This document shows, piece by piece, positions 21,565 through 31,572 of a stretch of 64,000 bases of DNA. The position numbers and the translations under genes were made by a program. The notes under the pieces are model-generated. The model had not been told where the DNA came from and did no database searches. It saw only the letters and a list, made by a program, of their open reading frames with translations. The first letter of the stretch is position 1. The number at the start of each line of letters is the position of its first letter. This stretch comes from Polynucleobacter necessarius (GTDB lineage: Bacteria > Pseudomonadota > Gammaproteobacteria > Burkholderiales > Burkholderiaceae), in assembly GCF_900096755.1 (NCBI RefSeq), contig NZ_LT615227.1, forward strand, positions 708,457 to 772,456, written 5' to 3'.

Positions 21565-24500
21565 ATGACTACACAATTGAATTCAGATCTTCGTCCAATC
21601 GCTCAAGGTCTATATGACCCACAAAATGAGCATGATGCCTGCGGCGTAGGATTCGTAGCGCACATTAAAGGCAAGAAATCTCATGAGATCGTTTCTCAGG
21701 GTTTGCAGATTCTTGAGAACTTAGATCACCGGGGAGCGGTTGGTGCCGATCCTTTGATGGGTGATGGCGCCGGCATTTTGATTCAGATTCCCGATATCTT
21801 GTATCGCGAAGAAATGGCCAAGCAAGGTGTGAAATTGCCACCTTTGGGCGAGTATGGCGTTGGCATGATTTTCTTGCCTAAAGAGCACGCTTCTCGTTTG
21901 GCTTGCGAACAAGAATTAGAGTGCACTGTTCGCTTAGAGGGTCAGGTTGTTTTGGGTTGGAGAGATGTTCCGGTTGATGTGAAATTGCCAATGTCTCCAA
22001 CAGTGCAAATGACAGAGCCATTCATTCGTCAAATTTTTATTGGCCGCGGGGGCGCGACATCATGACAACCGATGCGCTTGAGCGTAAGTTGTATGTGATT
22101 CGTAAAACAGCAAGTCACGCTATTCAAGATTTACATCTGAAGCACGGTAAAGAATATTTTGTTGCTTCAATGTCCGCCAGAACCATTGTTTATAAGGGTT
22201 TGCTGTTGGCTAACCAGGTCGGTGCTTACTACCAGGATTTGCAAGATAAGCGCACTGTATCCGCGCTTGCTTTGGTTCATCAACGCTTCTCTACAAATAC
22301 TTTCCCTGCATGGGAATTGGCGCATCCATATCGCATGATTGCGCACAACGGTGAGATCAATACCGTTAAAGGCAACGTAAATTGGGTGAATGCACGTGAA
22401 GGCGCAATTAGCTCTCCAGTACTTGGTGATGACCTCCAAAAATTGTGGCCACTGATTTATCCAGGACAGTCTGACACTGCATGTTTTGATAACTGTTTAG
22501 AGTTGTTGGTAATGTCTGGTTATCCATTGGCTCAAGCCATGATGATGATTCCTGAGGCATGGGAACAGCATGCGTTGATGGACGACAATCGTCGCGCCTC
22601 TTCTATGAATATCACGCAGCGATGATGGAGCCATGGGATGGCCCTGCTGCAATGGCATTTACCGATGGTCGTCAAATCGGCGCAACTTTGGATCGTAATG
22701 GCTTGCGTCCAGCACGCTACTACGTAACCGATGATGATTTAGTCATCATGGGTTCTGAGGCAGGCGTATTGCCAATTCCAGAAAGCAAGATTGTTCAAAA
22801 GCGGCGCCTGCAACCAGGCAAGATGTTCATGATTGACATGGAACAAGGCCGCATCATTGATGACGTTGAGCTCAAGAACGCCGTTTCTAAAGCGAAGCCA
22901 TATAAGAGTTGGATTGATGCCGTTCGTGTGAAGTTGGATGAGGTTGACGCAAGCAAGGCTGACTTGGTTGATGAGAAAACTACTATTCGTCCAGCCGCAA
23001 AATTGCTAGATCGCCAACAGGCATTCGGCTACACCCAAGAAGATATCAAGTACCTCATGGCTCCAATGGCCATGAATGGCGAAGAGGCAATTGGTTCAAT
23101 GGGTAACGATAGCCCATTGGCAGTTCTCTCTAATAAGAACAAGCCGCTTTATAACTACTTCAAGCAATTGTTTGCGCAAGTTACTAATCCTCCGATTGAT
23201 CCGATTCGCGAGAACATGGTGATGTCATTGGTGTCGTTTATCGGACCAAAGCCGAACTTGTTAGATACAAACAACATTAATCCACCAATGCGCTTGAAAG
23301 TTAGTCAGCCAATTTTGGACTTTGATGACATCACCAAGATTCGTCACATTGGCCACTACACCAATGGTAAGTTCCGCTCATATGAATTGGATATCTGCTA
23401 CCCGGCTTCATGGGGTAAGGCTGGTATCGAAGCGCGTTTGGCATCTTTGTGTGCTGAAGCGGCTGATGCAGTTCGCTCTGGCTACAACATCTTGATCGTG
23501 AGCGATCGCCAGGTTGATGAGAAGCATGTAGCAATTCCTGCGTTGTTAGCTACTTCTGCAATTCATCAGCATTTGGTGCAAAAAGGCTTGCGTACTAGCG
23601 TTGGTCTAGTGGTTGAGACAGGTAGCGCTCGCGAGACTCATCACTTTGCCCTCTTGGCTGGTTATGGTGCAGAAGCTGTTCACCCGTACCTCGCAATGGA
23701 AACTTTGGCTGAAATGGCCAAAGGCTTGTCTGGAGATTTGTCTGCTGAAAAAGCAGTGAAGAATTTTGTAAAAGCAGTTGGTAAGGGCTTGCAAAAAGTA
23801 ATGTCCAAAATGGGCATCTCTACTTACATGTCTTACACTGGCTCACAAATTTTTGAAGCCATTGGTTTAAACCGCGACATCATCGATCAGTATTTCAAAG
23901 GCACCCCATCAAACGTTGGTGGTATCGGTGTATTTGAAGTTGCTGAAGAAGCCTTGCGTATGCACACTGCTGCGTTTGGCGATGATCCGGTCTTAACTAA
24001 TATGCTGGACGCTGGCGGGTGAGTACGCTTTCCGTATTCGTGGCGAGAACCATATGTGGACTCCTGACACAATTGCGAAGCTGCAGCATTCCACCCGCAT
24101 TGGTGCTGAAAAGGGCTATCAGACTTATAAAGAGTACGCGAACATCATCAATGATCAAACCAAGCGTCAAATGACTTTGCGTGGTTTGTTTGAATTCAAG
24201 ATTGATCCAGCAAAAGCCATTCCATTGGATGAGGTTGAGTCTGCAAAAGAAATCGTTAAGCGTTTTGCAACGGGCGCGATGTCTTTAGGCTCTATCTCTA
24301 CTGAAGCGCACGCTACTTTAGCGGTGGCAATGAACCGTATTGGCGGTAAGTCCAATACCGGTGAAGGTGGCGAGGATCCAAATCGTTACGTAAACGAACT
24401 CAAGGGCATTCCAATTAAGAAGGGCAAGACTTTAGCCAGCATCTTGGGTAGTGATGTTGTTGAAGCCAACATCCCGTTGCTCGATGGCGATTCATTGCGT

Positions 24501-25294
24501 TCCAAGATCAAGCAAGTGGCTTCTGGCCGCTTTGGTGTGACAACGGAATATTTGCGCTCAGCCGATCAGATTCAGATCAAGATGGCACTGCGGGTCAGAG
24601 TTTTGCGGCATTCCTTGCGCGAGGCATCACTTTGGATTTAGTGGGCGATGGTAACGACTATGTTGGCAAAGGCCTCTCTGGTGGACGCGTCATTGTGCGT
24701 GCTCCGCATGAGTTCCGTGGCGATACTACTAAGAACATTATTGTTGGTAATACCGTTCTCTACGGCGCAATCGCTGGTGAAGCATTCTTTAACGGTGTGG
24801 CTGGCGAGCGTTTTGCAGTGCGTAACTCTGGTGCTACTACTGTTGTTGAAGGTACTGGCGATCACGGTTGTGAATACATGACCGGCGGTACGGTTGTTGT
24901 ATTGGGTGCTACAGGCAGAAACTTCGCGGCAGGTATGAGCGGTGGTATTGCTTATGTTTATGACGAAGATGGTTTATTCGCTAAGCGTTGCAATACCAGC
25001 ATGGCAACCTTAGAAAAAGTATTGCCATCTGCAGAGCAAATCGCTAAGGTTCCTCAATCACAGTGGCATGCCCCTGTTGATGTGAAGGACGGTGGTGAGC
25101 GCTTAACCGATGAGCAAATTCTGAAGACTTTGATTGAGCGTCATTTCCGTCATATAGGCTCAGAGCGTGCAAAAGCACTCTTGGTTGATTGGGAAAACGC
25201 CTGTGGCCGTTTTGTGAAGGTGCTTCCTACTGAGTACAAGCGCGCTCTTGGTGAGCTGTGGGAAAAAGCTCAGAACAAAACAGTTGCAGCTTAA
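21565..25294 (+). pseudogene. gltB: Glutamate synthase large subunit, broken in at least four places
   Basis: GltB normally hydrolyses glutamine at an N-terminal cysteine and passes ammonia to 2-oxoglutarate at an FMN/3Fe-4S centre. The start at 21565 leads to the catalytic-cysteine segment EHDACGVGF. Frameshifts lie near 22048-22055, at 22599-22602 (a duplicated TC before TTCTATGAA) and at 24017-24019 (an extra G in GGGT). At 24584-24590 the frame jumps from IKMA to [14 protein letters not shown], skipping roughly 300-350 residues that hold much of the FMN barrel and the iron-sulfur cysteines. The C-terminal beta-helix ([10 protein letters not shown] onward) is retained. The four bases GGCA at the junction could have served both ends of the deletion. 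Neighbouring gltD is intact. Confidence 0.94.
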
Positions 25295-25344
25295 GTCGCT
25301 TAACAACCTAGACAGATATTAAGAAAAGATACTAAGGATTAGAT

Positions 25345-26808
25345 ATGGGTAAGGTCACTGGATTCATGGAGTTTGAGCGCGTTGATGAAACATACGAAGC
25401 GCCGGTTAAACGTCTCCACCATTACAAAGAGTTTGTAGCGGCACTAACTGATGAAGAGGCAAAAGTTCAGGGTGCACGTTGTATGGACTGCGGCATTCCG
25501 TTTTGTAATAACGGCTGCCCAGTCAACAACATCATTCCTGAATTTAACGACTTGGTATTTCATAACGACTGGAAGAATGCATTAGATGTATTGCAATCTA
25601 CCAATAACTTCCCTGAATTTACTGGACGTATTTGCCCTGCGCCATGCGAAGCAGCTTGCACCTTAGGCATTAATCGCGCCCCCGTTGGCATTAAGTCAAT
25701 TGAGCACGCCATTATTGATAAGGGCTGGGAGAACGGTTGGGTTAAACCACAACCATCTAAGACTAAGACTGGCAAAAAAGTGGCTGTTGTTGGTGGTGGC
25801 CCAGCAGGCATGCCAGCTGCACAGCAATTGGCGCGCGTTGGTCATGACGTTACCGTATTTGAGAAAAATGATCGTGTTGGTGGATTGCTGCGTTATGGCA
25901 TTCCTGATTTCAAAATGGAAAAGTGGTTAATTGACCGTCGCGTTGAGCAGATGCAAGCTGAAGGCGTGAAGTTTGAGACAGGCGTATTTGTTGGCAAAGA
26001 AGCAATTGGTGCGGAAGTAAAAAATTATTCCACTAAAACAGTTTCGCCTGAGCAGTTGATGAAAGACTTTGATGCAGTGCTCATTACTGGTGGTGCAGAG
26101 CAGCCACGTGATTTGCCTGTGCCTGGCCGTGAATTGGCTGGAGTGCATTACGCATTGGAATTTTTGATTCCACAGAACAAAGAAAATGCAGGCGACTTTA
26201 AGAATGAAATTCGTGCAACTGATAAGCACGTAGTCGTTATTGGTGGTGGAGATACGGGCTCTGATTGCGTAGGAACTTCAAATCGTCATGGTGCCACGAA
26301 GATCACTCAGTTTGAGTTGCTGCCACAGCCACCAGAAGTTGAGAACAAGCCTTTGGTATGGCCATATTGGCCAACTAAGTTGCGCACATCCTCTTTTCAC
26401 GAAGAAGGTTGTGATCGTGACTGGTCAGTTGGCACTAAGCGTTTTGAAGGTAAAAACGGCAAAGTTGAAAAGCTGATTGGTGTTCGCTTGGAATGGAAAG
26501 ACGGCAAGATGGCAGAAGTGCCAAACTCCGAATTTGAGATCAAGGCAGATTTGGTACTTTTAGCGATGGGCTTTGTGTCCCCAGTGCAGCAAGTGTTGAA
26601 TGCATTTGGTGTTGAAAAGGACGCACGCGGTAATGCTAAAGCCACTGTAGATGGTCAAAATGCCTATCAAACTAATGTTCCTAAGGTATTTGCAGCAGGT
26701 GATATGCGTCGTGGGCAGTCTTTGGTGGTTTGGGCGATTCGCGAAGGACGTCAATGCGCTCAAGCAGTGGATGAGTATTTAATGGGATCATCTGTTTTGC
26801 CCCGATAA
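25345..26808 (+). CDS. gltD: Glutamate synthase small subunit
   Basis: GltD is the FAD/NADPH-oxidising subunit that feeds electrons to GltB. The 487 residues have the N-terminal cysteine cluster [16 protein letters not shown] and [13 protein letters not shown], an FAD-binding loop [19 protein letters not shown], an NAD(P)-binding loop [11 protein letters not shown] and the C-terminal [16 protein letters not shown]. No lesion is visible. With gltB destroyed the subunit has no catalytic partner here, so it may be a gene on its way out, or serve another reductase role. Confidence 0.95.
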   Translation: MGKVTGFMEFERVDETYEAPVKRLHHYKEFVAALTDEEAKVQGARCMDCGIPFCNNGCPVNNIIPEFNDLVFHNDWKNALDVLQSTNNFPEFTGRICPAPCEAACTLGINRAPVGIKSIEHAIIDKGWENGWVKPQPSKTKTGKKVAVVGGGPAGMPAAQQLARVGHDVTVFEKNDRVGGLLRYGIPDFKMEKWLIDRRVEQMQAEGVKFETGVFVGKEAIGAEVKNYSTKTVSPEQLMKDFDAVLITGGAEQPRDLPVPGRELAGVHYALEFLIPQNKENAGDFKNEIRATDKHVVVIGGGDTGSDCVGTSNRHGATKITQFELLPQPPEVENKPLVWPYWPTKLRTSSFHEEGCDRDWSVGTKRFEGKNGKVEKLIGVRLEWKDGKMAEVPNSEFEIKADLVLLAMGFVSPVQQVLNAFGVEKDARGNAKATVDGQNAYQTNVPKVFAAGDMRRGQSLVVWAIREGRQCAQAVDEYLMGSSVLPR

Positions 26809-26818
26809 TATCGAGGAT

Positions 26819-27673
26819 ATGAACAGTGACCAGTTAAACCCTTTGGATGTAAGCAAGCAAGCTACGGGTGAAGTTGTCGTTTTGATCAAGGACGTCAACT
26901 TCTCTTACGCTCCAGGCGAGCGTCAAATTCTATCTGGTCTGAATATGGAGTTTCGTCGCGGCCAAGTAGTTGCCGTAATGGGCGGCTCTGGTTGCGGTAA
27001 GACAACTATTTTGCGTCTCATTGGCGGTCAATTTACCGCGCAATCTGGACAAGTTTTATTTGAAGGCAAAGACATTGGCAAGATGAGCGGCGACCAGTTA
27101 ATGGCCGCGCGTCGTCGTATGGGAATGCTTTTTCAGTTCGGCGCTTTATTTACAGACTTAAGTGTTTTTGAAAATGTCGCGTTTCCATTGCGTGAACACA
27201 CTGATTTAAGTGAAGAATTATTGCGCTCCTTGGTGCTCATGAAATTAAATGCAGTAGGTTTGCGCGGTGCGCGCGATTTAATGCCTTCACAAATTTCTGG
27301 CGGCATGGCAAGACGTGTTGCGCTTGCTAGAGCGATTGCTTTAGATCCACCACTCATCATGTATGACGAGCCGTTTGCAGGTTTAGATCCTATTTCTCTT
27401 GGCATTACGGCGCGCTTGATCCGTGATCTTAATAACGCCCTGGGAGCCACGAGTTTATTGGTTACACACGATGTTGAAGAGACCTTTGAAATCGCAGATT
27501 ATGTTTACTTTATTGCAAACGGACAGATTGGCGCACAAGGCACTCCAGAAGAGCTCAGTCGATCAACAGATCCTTTTGTAAGACAGTTTTTGGATGCGTC
27601 ACCTGATGGTCCAGTGCCTTTCCACTATCCAGGAAAAAGTTTGGCAGAAGATTTTGGAGTGAGATCCGAATGA
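26819..27673 (+). CDS. mlaF: Phospholipid ABC transporter ATP-binding protein MlaF
   Basis: MlaF is the ATPase of the MlaFEDB complex, which moves phospholipids between inner and outer membranes. The 284 residues contain Walker A GGSGCGKTT, the signature SGGMARRVALAR, Walker B LIMYDEPFAGLDP and the switch histidine in LLVTHDVEE. It overlaps mlaE by four bases (ATGA) at the head of the mla set. Confidence 0.96.
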   Translation: MNSDQLNPLDVSKQATGEVVVLIKDVNFSYAPGERQILSGLNMEFRRGQVVAVMGGSGCGKTTILRLIGGQFTAQSGQVLFEGKDIGKMSGDQLMAARRRMGMLFQFGALFTDLSVFENVAFPLREHTDLSEELLRSLVLMKLNAVGLRGARDLMPSQISGGMARRVALARAIALDPPLIMYDEPFAGLDPISLGITARLIRDLNNALGATSLLVTHDVEETFEIADYVYFIANGQIGAQGTPEELSRSTDPFVRQFLDASPDGPVPFHYPGKSLAEDFGVRSE

Positions 27674-28467
27674 TCATCCTTCAAAAACTTCTTAATCTCT
27701 TTGGCGATCTCGGATTTTTCATTCGTCGCAATTTAACGAGTCTTGGTCTCGCTGCCAGAATGTTCACGGCGGTAATTTTGCGCTCTGGATTTTTGCTCAA
27801 GAGACCGCGACTAGTGGTTGATCAGATTCTGTTTGTGGGCAATCACTCGTTTGTGATCATTGCAGTATCTGGCTTATTCGTTGGCTTTGTATTGGGTCTG
27901 CAGGGTTACTACACCTTAAATCGATATGGCTCAGAACAGGCTCTAGGATTATTGGTGGCTTTATCTCTCACTCGTGAATTGGGTCCAGTAATCACTGCCT
28001 TATTGTTTGCTGGTAGAGCTGGCACCTCACTGACCGCAGAAATCGGCCTGATGAAGGCTGGCGAACAGCTGAGTGCAATGGAGATGATGGCTGTGGATCC
28101 TTTGGGGCGCGTGATTGCTCCGCGATTATGGGCTGGCATTATTTCAATGCCTATTTTGGCTACGATTTTTACTGCGGTTGGCGTTATAGGCGGCTACTTT
28201 GTGGGCGTTCCTCTGATTGGCGTGGATTCAGGGGCATTCTGGTCTCAAATGCAGGGTGGAGTTGACCTCTTTTCGGATATTGGAAATGGCTTAATTAAAA
28301 GCATGGTCTTTGGTGTGGCCGTGACTTTTATTGCGCTTTATCAAGGCTATGAAGCCAAACCAACGCCAGAAGGCGTTTCGCAGGCCACCACACGTACCGT
28401 GGTGATCTCTTCATTATCGGTTTTAGCATTGGACTTCTTGCTGACCGCAATGATGTTCTCAAATTAG
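27670..28467 (+). CDS. mlaE: Phospholipid ABC transporter permease MlaE
   Basis: MlaE is the inner-membrane permease of the Mla lipid transporter. The 265-residue protein has five or more hydrophobic segments and the family hallmarks LTRELGPVITALLFAGRAG and EIGLMKAGEQLSAMEMM. It begins within the end of mlaF and is followed by mlaD after 21 bases. Confidence 0.96.
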   Translation: MIILQKLLNLFGDLGFFIRRNLTSLGLAARMFTAVILRSGFLLKRPRLVVDQILFVGNHSFVIIAVSGLFVGFVLGLQGYYTLNRYGSEQALGLLVALSLTRELGPVITALLFAGRAGTSLTAEIGLMKAGEQLSAMEMMAVDPLGRVIAPRLWAGIISMPILATIFTAVGVIGGYFVGVPLIGVDSGAFWSQMQGGVDLFSDIGNGLIKSMVFGVAVTFIALYQGYEAKPTPEGVSQATTRTVVISSLSVLALDFLLTAMMFSN

Positions 28468-28488
28468 AAAGAATAAACTGGGGCTCTT

Positions 28489-28971
28489 ATGAGAAAAAGT
28501 GCAATTGATATTTGGGTGGGCATCTTTGTTGCCATAGGTCTATTGGCCGCATTATTTTTGGCGCTCAAGGTTGGCAATATGAATGCAGTCTCATTTGCGC
28601 CAACATACAAAATCTCTGCTCGTTTTGACAATATTGGCGGACTAAAGCCGCGCGCTCCCGTGAAAAGTGCCGGCGTAGTAGTAGGAAGAATTGCCAACAT
28701 TTCTTTTGATGACAAGACTTATCAAGCCACTGTAGTGATGACCATTGAAGAGGCATACAAATTTCCAAAGGATTCTTCGGCCAAGATTTTGACCTCGGGT
28801 TTATTGGGCGAGCAATATATCGGTCTTGAGGCTGGTGGGTCAGACGATATGTTGACCGGCGGCGAAAAGATTGCACAAACTCAATCAGCAATTGTTTTGG
28901 AAAATTTGATTAGTCAATTTCTCTATAACAAGGCAGCTGATAGCGGCCAAGACAAGGGCGTAACAAAGTGA
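28489..28971 (+). CDS. mlaD: Phospholipid-binding MCE protein MlaD
   Basis: MlaD is a membrane-anchored hexameric MCE-domain protein that forms the lipid channel on the periplasmic side. The 160 residues show one N-terminal membrane segment (about 8-26) and the MCE motif FDNIGGLKPRAPVKSAGVVVG, then SGLLGEQYIGLEAGG. The length is normal for the family. Confidence 0.95.
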   Translation: MRKSAIDIWVGIFVAIGLLAALFLALKVGNMNAVSFAPTYKISARFDNIGGLKPRAPVKSAGVVVGRIANISFDDKTYQATVVMTIEEAYKFPKDSSAKILTSGLLGEQYIGLEAGGSDDMLTGGEKIAQTQSAIVLENLISQFLYNKAADSGQDKGVTK

Positions 28972-29720
28972 TGCAGGAAGTTTTGCGTAAAGCCAAGCAA
29001 GCTTTTTTGTTTGGCTTTGCCGCTTTATTGCTTGGATGTGCCTCAATTCCTGCGGGTGTAGAACCCTCTCCTCAGGACCCTTGGGAGCCATTTAATCGCT
29101 CGGTCTTTGAATTTAACGAGGACTTAGATGCTTATGTGCTTAAGCCAGTAGTTGCGGGCTATCGTTTTGTGTTGCCAGAATTTATGCGCGAAGGGGTTTA
29201 TAACTTCTTTAGCAATTACAACGATATTTACACCACCCTCTATAACTTATTGCAAGGTAAGCCTGGCTATGCCTTTAATGATTTTATGAGGGTAGTTGTT
29301 AATACAACGATGGGTTTAGGCGGGCTTCTCGATATAGCAACATCTGGCGGTCTTGAGAAACATAAAGAAGATTGGGGCCAAACCTTGGGTGTTTGGGGTG
29401 TGCCTGCTGGTCCATACGTAGTGTTGCCTTTCTTTGGTCCAAGCAACGTACGAGATACTTTTGGAACGGTTGCAGATTTAGAGTCTGACTATCTCTTCCG
29501 CTTGCTCCCAGATGTTGCCTTGCGAAACAGTTTGACAGGTTTGCGAGTTGTTAATGCTCGAAATACGTATTACGAGGCCGGAGATTTGTTGGATGGCGCT
29601 GCAATTGATAAATACAGTTTTATGCGTGATGCCTATATTCAAAGACGTGCCTATCAAATCAATGAGGGCAGGGATGATGAAGAGCCACAAATGCCTGTAT
29701 ACGAAAATCCGTACGAATAA
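28971..29720 (+). CDS. mlaA: Outer-membrane lipoprotein MlaA (VacJ)
   Basis: MlaA extracts misplaced phospholipids from the outer leaflet and hands them to MlaC. The product (249 residues from ATG at 28971; a GTG three bases earlier is possible) has a lipobox ending LLGC and the conserved DPWEPFNRSVFEFNE segment. Later motifs are GGLLDIAT, EDWGQTLGVWGV and GPYVVLPFFGPS. Its start overlaps the mlaD stop. Inclusion of mlaA in the mlaFED cluster is usual in Burkholderiales. Confidence 0.95.
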   Translation: MQEVLRKAKQAFLFGFAALLLGCASIPAGVEPSPQDPWEPFNRSVFEFNEDLDAYVLKPVVAGYRFVLPEFMREGVYNFFSNYNDIYTTLYNLLQGKPGYAFNDFMRVVVNTTMGLGGLLDIATSGGLEKHKEDWGQTLGVWGVPAGPYVVLPFFGPSNVRDTFGTVADLESDYLFRLLPDVALRNSLTGLRVVNARNTYYEAGDLLDGAAIDKYSFMRDAYIQRRAYQINEGRDDEEPQMPVYENPYE

Positions 29721-29801
29721 GTAATGTAGTCGATAGGGCTAAAATTAGCCCTAATCCAGTTTAGATAATGGCAGTAAATAAAGAGGGCAGGACAAGGGAT
29801 T

Positions 29802-30443
29802 ATGAAAAGCCATAAAAGAATTTCTCAATACTTGGTTGCAAGTTTGCTTCTGGTCTCGGGTTCTATTTTTGCGCAAACCCCTGATCAATCAACACCTCCT
29901 GATGCCCTCATTAAGATGGTCGTCACCGATGTCATGGACACAGTCAAATCTGACCCAGATATTCAAAAAGGAAGCATTCCTAAGATTGTGGATTTGGTTG
30001 AGAAGAAAATTGTTCCTTATACCGATATGCGTCGTACGACTGAAATGGCGATGGGACCCAATTGGAAAAAAGCGACACCAGAACAGCAGGCCCAGCTCTC
30101 AATGGAGTTTAAGAATTTATTGATTCGTACATACTCAGGTGCCTTGAGTCAATTGCGTGATCAAACCGTTCAATTTAAGCCTTTGCGCGCTGCTCCCGAT
30201 GACAAGGAGGTTGTTGTCAAGACGGTTGTGATGGGTCGTGGAGATCCGGTTCCTCTCGATTACCGTTTGGAAAAGACTGCAAGCGGCTGGAAGGTCTATG
30301 ACATGAATATCATGGGCGTTTGGTTGGTAGAGGCTTATCGCAATCAGTTCTCCAATCAAATTAGTCAAAATGGCATTGAGGGCTTGGTGAAATTTTTACA
30401 AGACCGCAATAAACAATTAGCTGCTGCTAAGCCATCCAACTAA
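29802..30443 (+). CDS. mlaC: Periplasmic phospholipid shuttle MlaC
   Basis: MlaC carries phospholipids across the periplasm between MlaA and MlaD. The 213 residues begin with a signal peptide (about 1-24, cleavage near FAQ). The Tol-Tol-Ttg2 domain follows, with VPYTDMRRTTEMAMG-like and WKVYDMNIMGVWLVEAYRNQF segments (about residues 70 and 165). In relatives mlaB follows; here only 18 bases separate MlaC from a decayed ABC permease. Confidence 0.95.
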   Translation: MKSHKRISQYLVASLLLVSGSIFAQTPDQSTPPDALIKMVVTDVMDTVKSDPDIQKGSIPKIVDLVEKKIVPYTDMRRTTEMAMGPNWKKATPEQQAQLSMEFKNLLIRTYSGALSQLRDQTVQFKPLRAAPDDKEVVVKTVVMGRGDPVPLDYRLEKTASGWKVYDMNIMGVWLVEAYRNQFSNQISQNGIEGLVKFLQDRNKQLAAAKPSN

Positions 30444-30461
30444 TCGAAAAGCCCATACATC

Positions 30462-31263
30462 ATGCGGCGCCTTGTGAAACAGGGATTAAATAGACCTCCT
30501 CTTGAGTATGGCAGCGGTTTTCCGACGCTTTTACATAAAGAGATAAAGCGTTTTTATAAAGTTGCGTTCCAAACGGTTGCTGCACCAGTCTTAACGGCAG
30601 TGTTGTATCTCATGATCTTTGGCCACGTGCTCGAAGGTAGAGAAGTTTATGGTCGCCTGAGTTATACGGCCTTCTTGATACCGGGTTTAGTCATGATGAG
30701 CGTTTTGCAAAATGCCTTTGCAAATACTTCCTCATCGCTGATTCAGTCAAAAGTAACCGGTAACCTCGTATTTGTCTTGCTTGCCCCCTTAAGTCACCTT
30801 GAGTTTTATGCAGCTTATATTTTGGCGGCAGTTTTCAGAGGGGTTGTGGTTGGTTTGGGCGTCTTCTTAATTACCGCATGGTACGGTCTTGCCCTCTTTA
30901 GAATACCCATTATGGATTCTGGCGTTTGCTTTTTTAGGCGCTGCCATACTAGGCAGCCTGGGTTTGATCGCAGGTATTTGGGCTGATAAATATGATCAGC
31001 TTGCCGCTTTTCAGAACTTCATCATCATGCCTGCCACGATGTTGTCGGGTGTGTTTTATTCAATACACTCTTTGCCACCTGCATAGCAAGTTGTTTCCCA
31101 TTTCAATCCATTTTTCTACATGATTGATGGATTTCGCTATGGCTTCTTTGGGGTTTCAGATATCTCCCCTTGGAATAGTTTGGCGATTGTTGCTTGTTTC
31201 TTTGTGGTGGTATCGGCGATCGCGTTAAGACTGCTACAAAAAGGCTATAAGCTTAGACATTAA
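30462..31263 (+). pseudogene. Broken ABC-2 type transport permease (YadH-like)
   Basis: The gene resembles the ABC-2 permease that normally pairs with a YadG-like ATPase between mlaB and bolA in Burkholderiales. The first frame encodes KEIKRFYKVAFQTVAAPVL and several membrane segments up to ALFRIP. A frameshift at about 30896-30906 moves the rest (YPLWILAFAFLGAA, LGLIAGIWADKYDQ) into the next frame. A TAG at 31084-31086 then interrupts where LPPxWQ is expected, and the C-terminus (SHFNPFFYMIDGFRYGFF) continues to 31263. Both mlaB and the ATPase gene are missing upstream. Confidence 0.9.
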
Positions 31264-31281
31264 GTGATTTCAGGAGAGAAC

Positions 31282-31530
31282 ATGTTACCCACCCCGGAAC
31301 AAATTGAAGGCTACATCAAGCAAGGTATTCAATGTACCCATATTCAGGTGGAAGGTGACGGCCAGCATTTCTTTGCAACCATCGTGAGCCCTGAGTTTGA
31401 GGGAAAGCGTTTAGTTCAATGCCATCAATTGGTATATGGCGCAATGGGCGATCGTATGAAAGCTGAAGTGCATGCTCTATCTATTAAGGCATTTACGCCC
31501 GAAGAATTTGCACAAAATTCTGCCGTATAA
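31282..31530 (+). CDS. BolA family protein (IbaG-like)
   Basis: BolA-type proteins pair with monothiol glutaredoxins and take part in Fe-S trafficking. The 82-residue product from ATG at 31282 (AGGAG 5 bases upstream) has VEGDGQHFFATIVSPEFEG and RLVQCHQLVYGAMGDRM, the IbaG pattern with an H/C metal-ligand area. It lies before murA as in many proteobacteria. Its likely partner grxD is broken in this window (58004-58317). Confidence 0.9.
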   Translation: MLPTPEQIEGYIKQGIQCTHIQVEGDGQHFFATIVSPEFEGKRLVQCHQLVYGAMGDRMKAEVHALSIKAFTPEEFAQNSAV

Positions 31531-31572
31531 ACATATTAGTTATTAATTACCTGTTTTTTCTGGAAGTGTTTC

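Noticed and set aside
22048..24019. Programmed ribosomal frameshifting in gltB
   Set aside because: There are three different shifts plus a large deletion of the catalytic core, without slippery heptamers or pseudoknots that I can see. Decay explains all of it.
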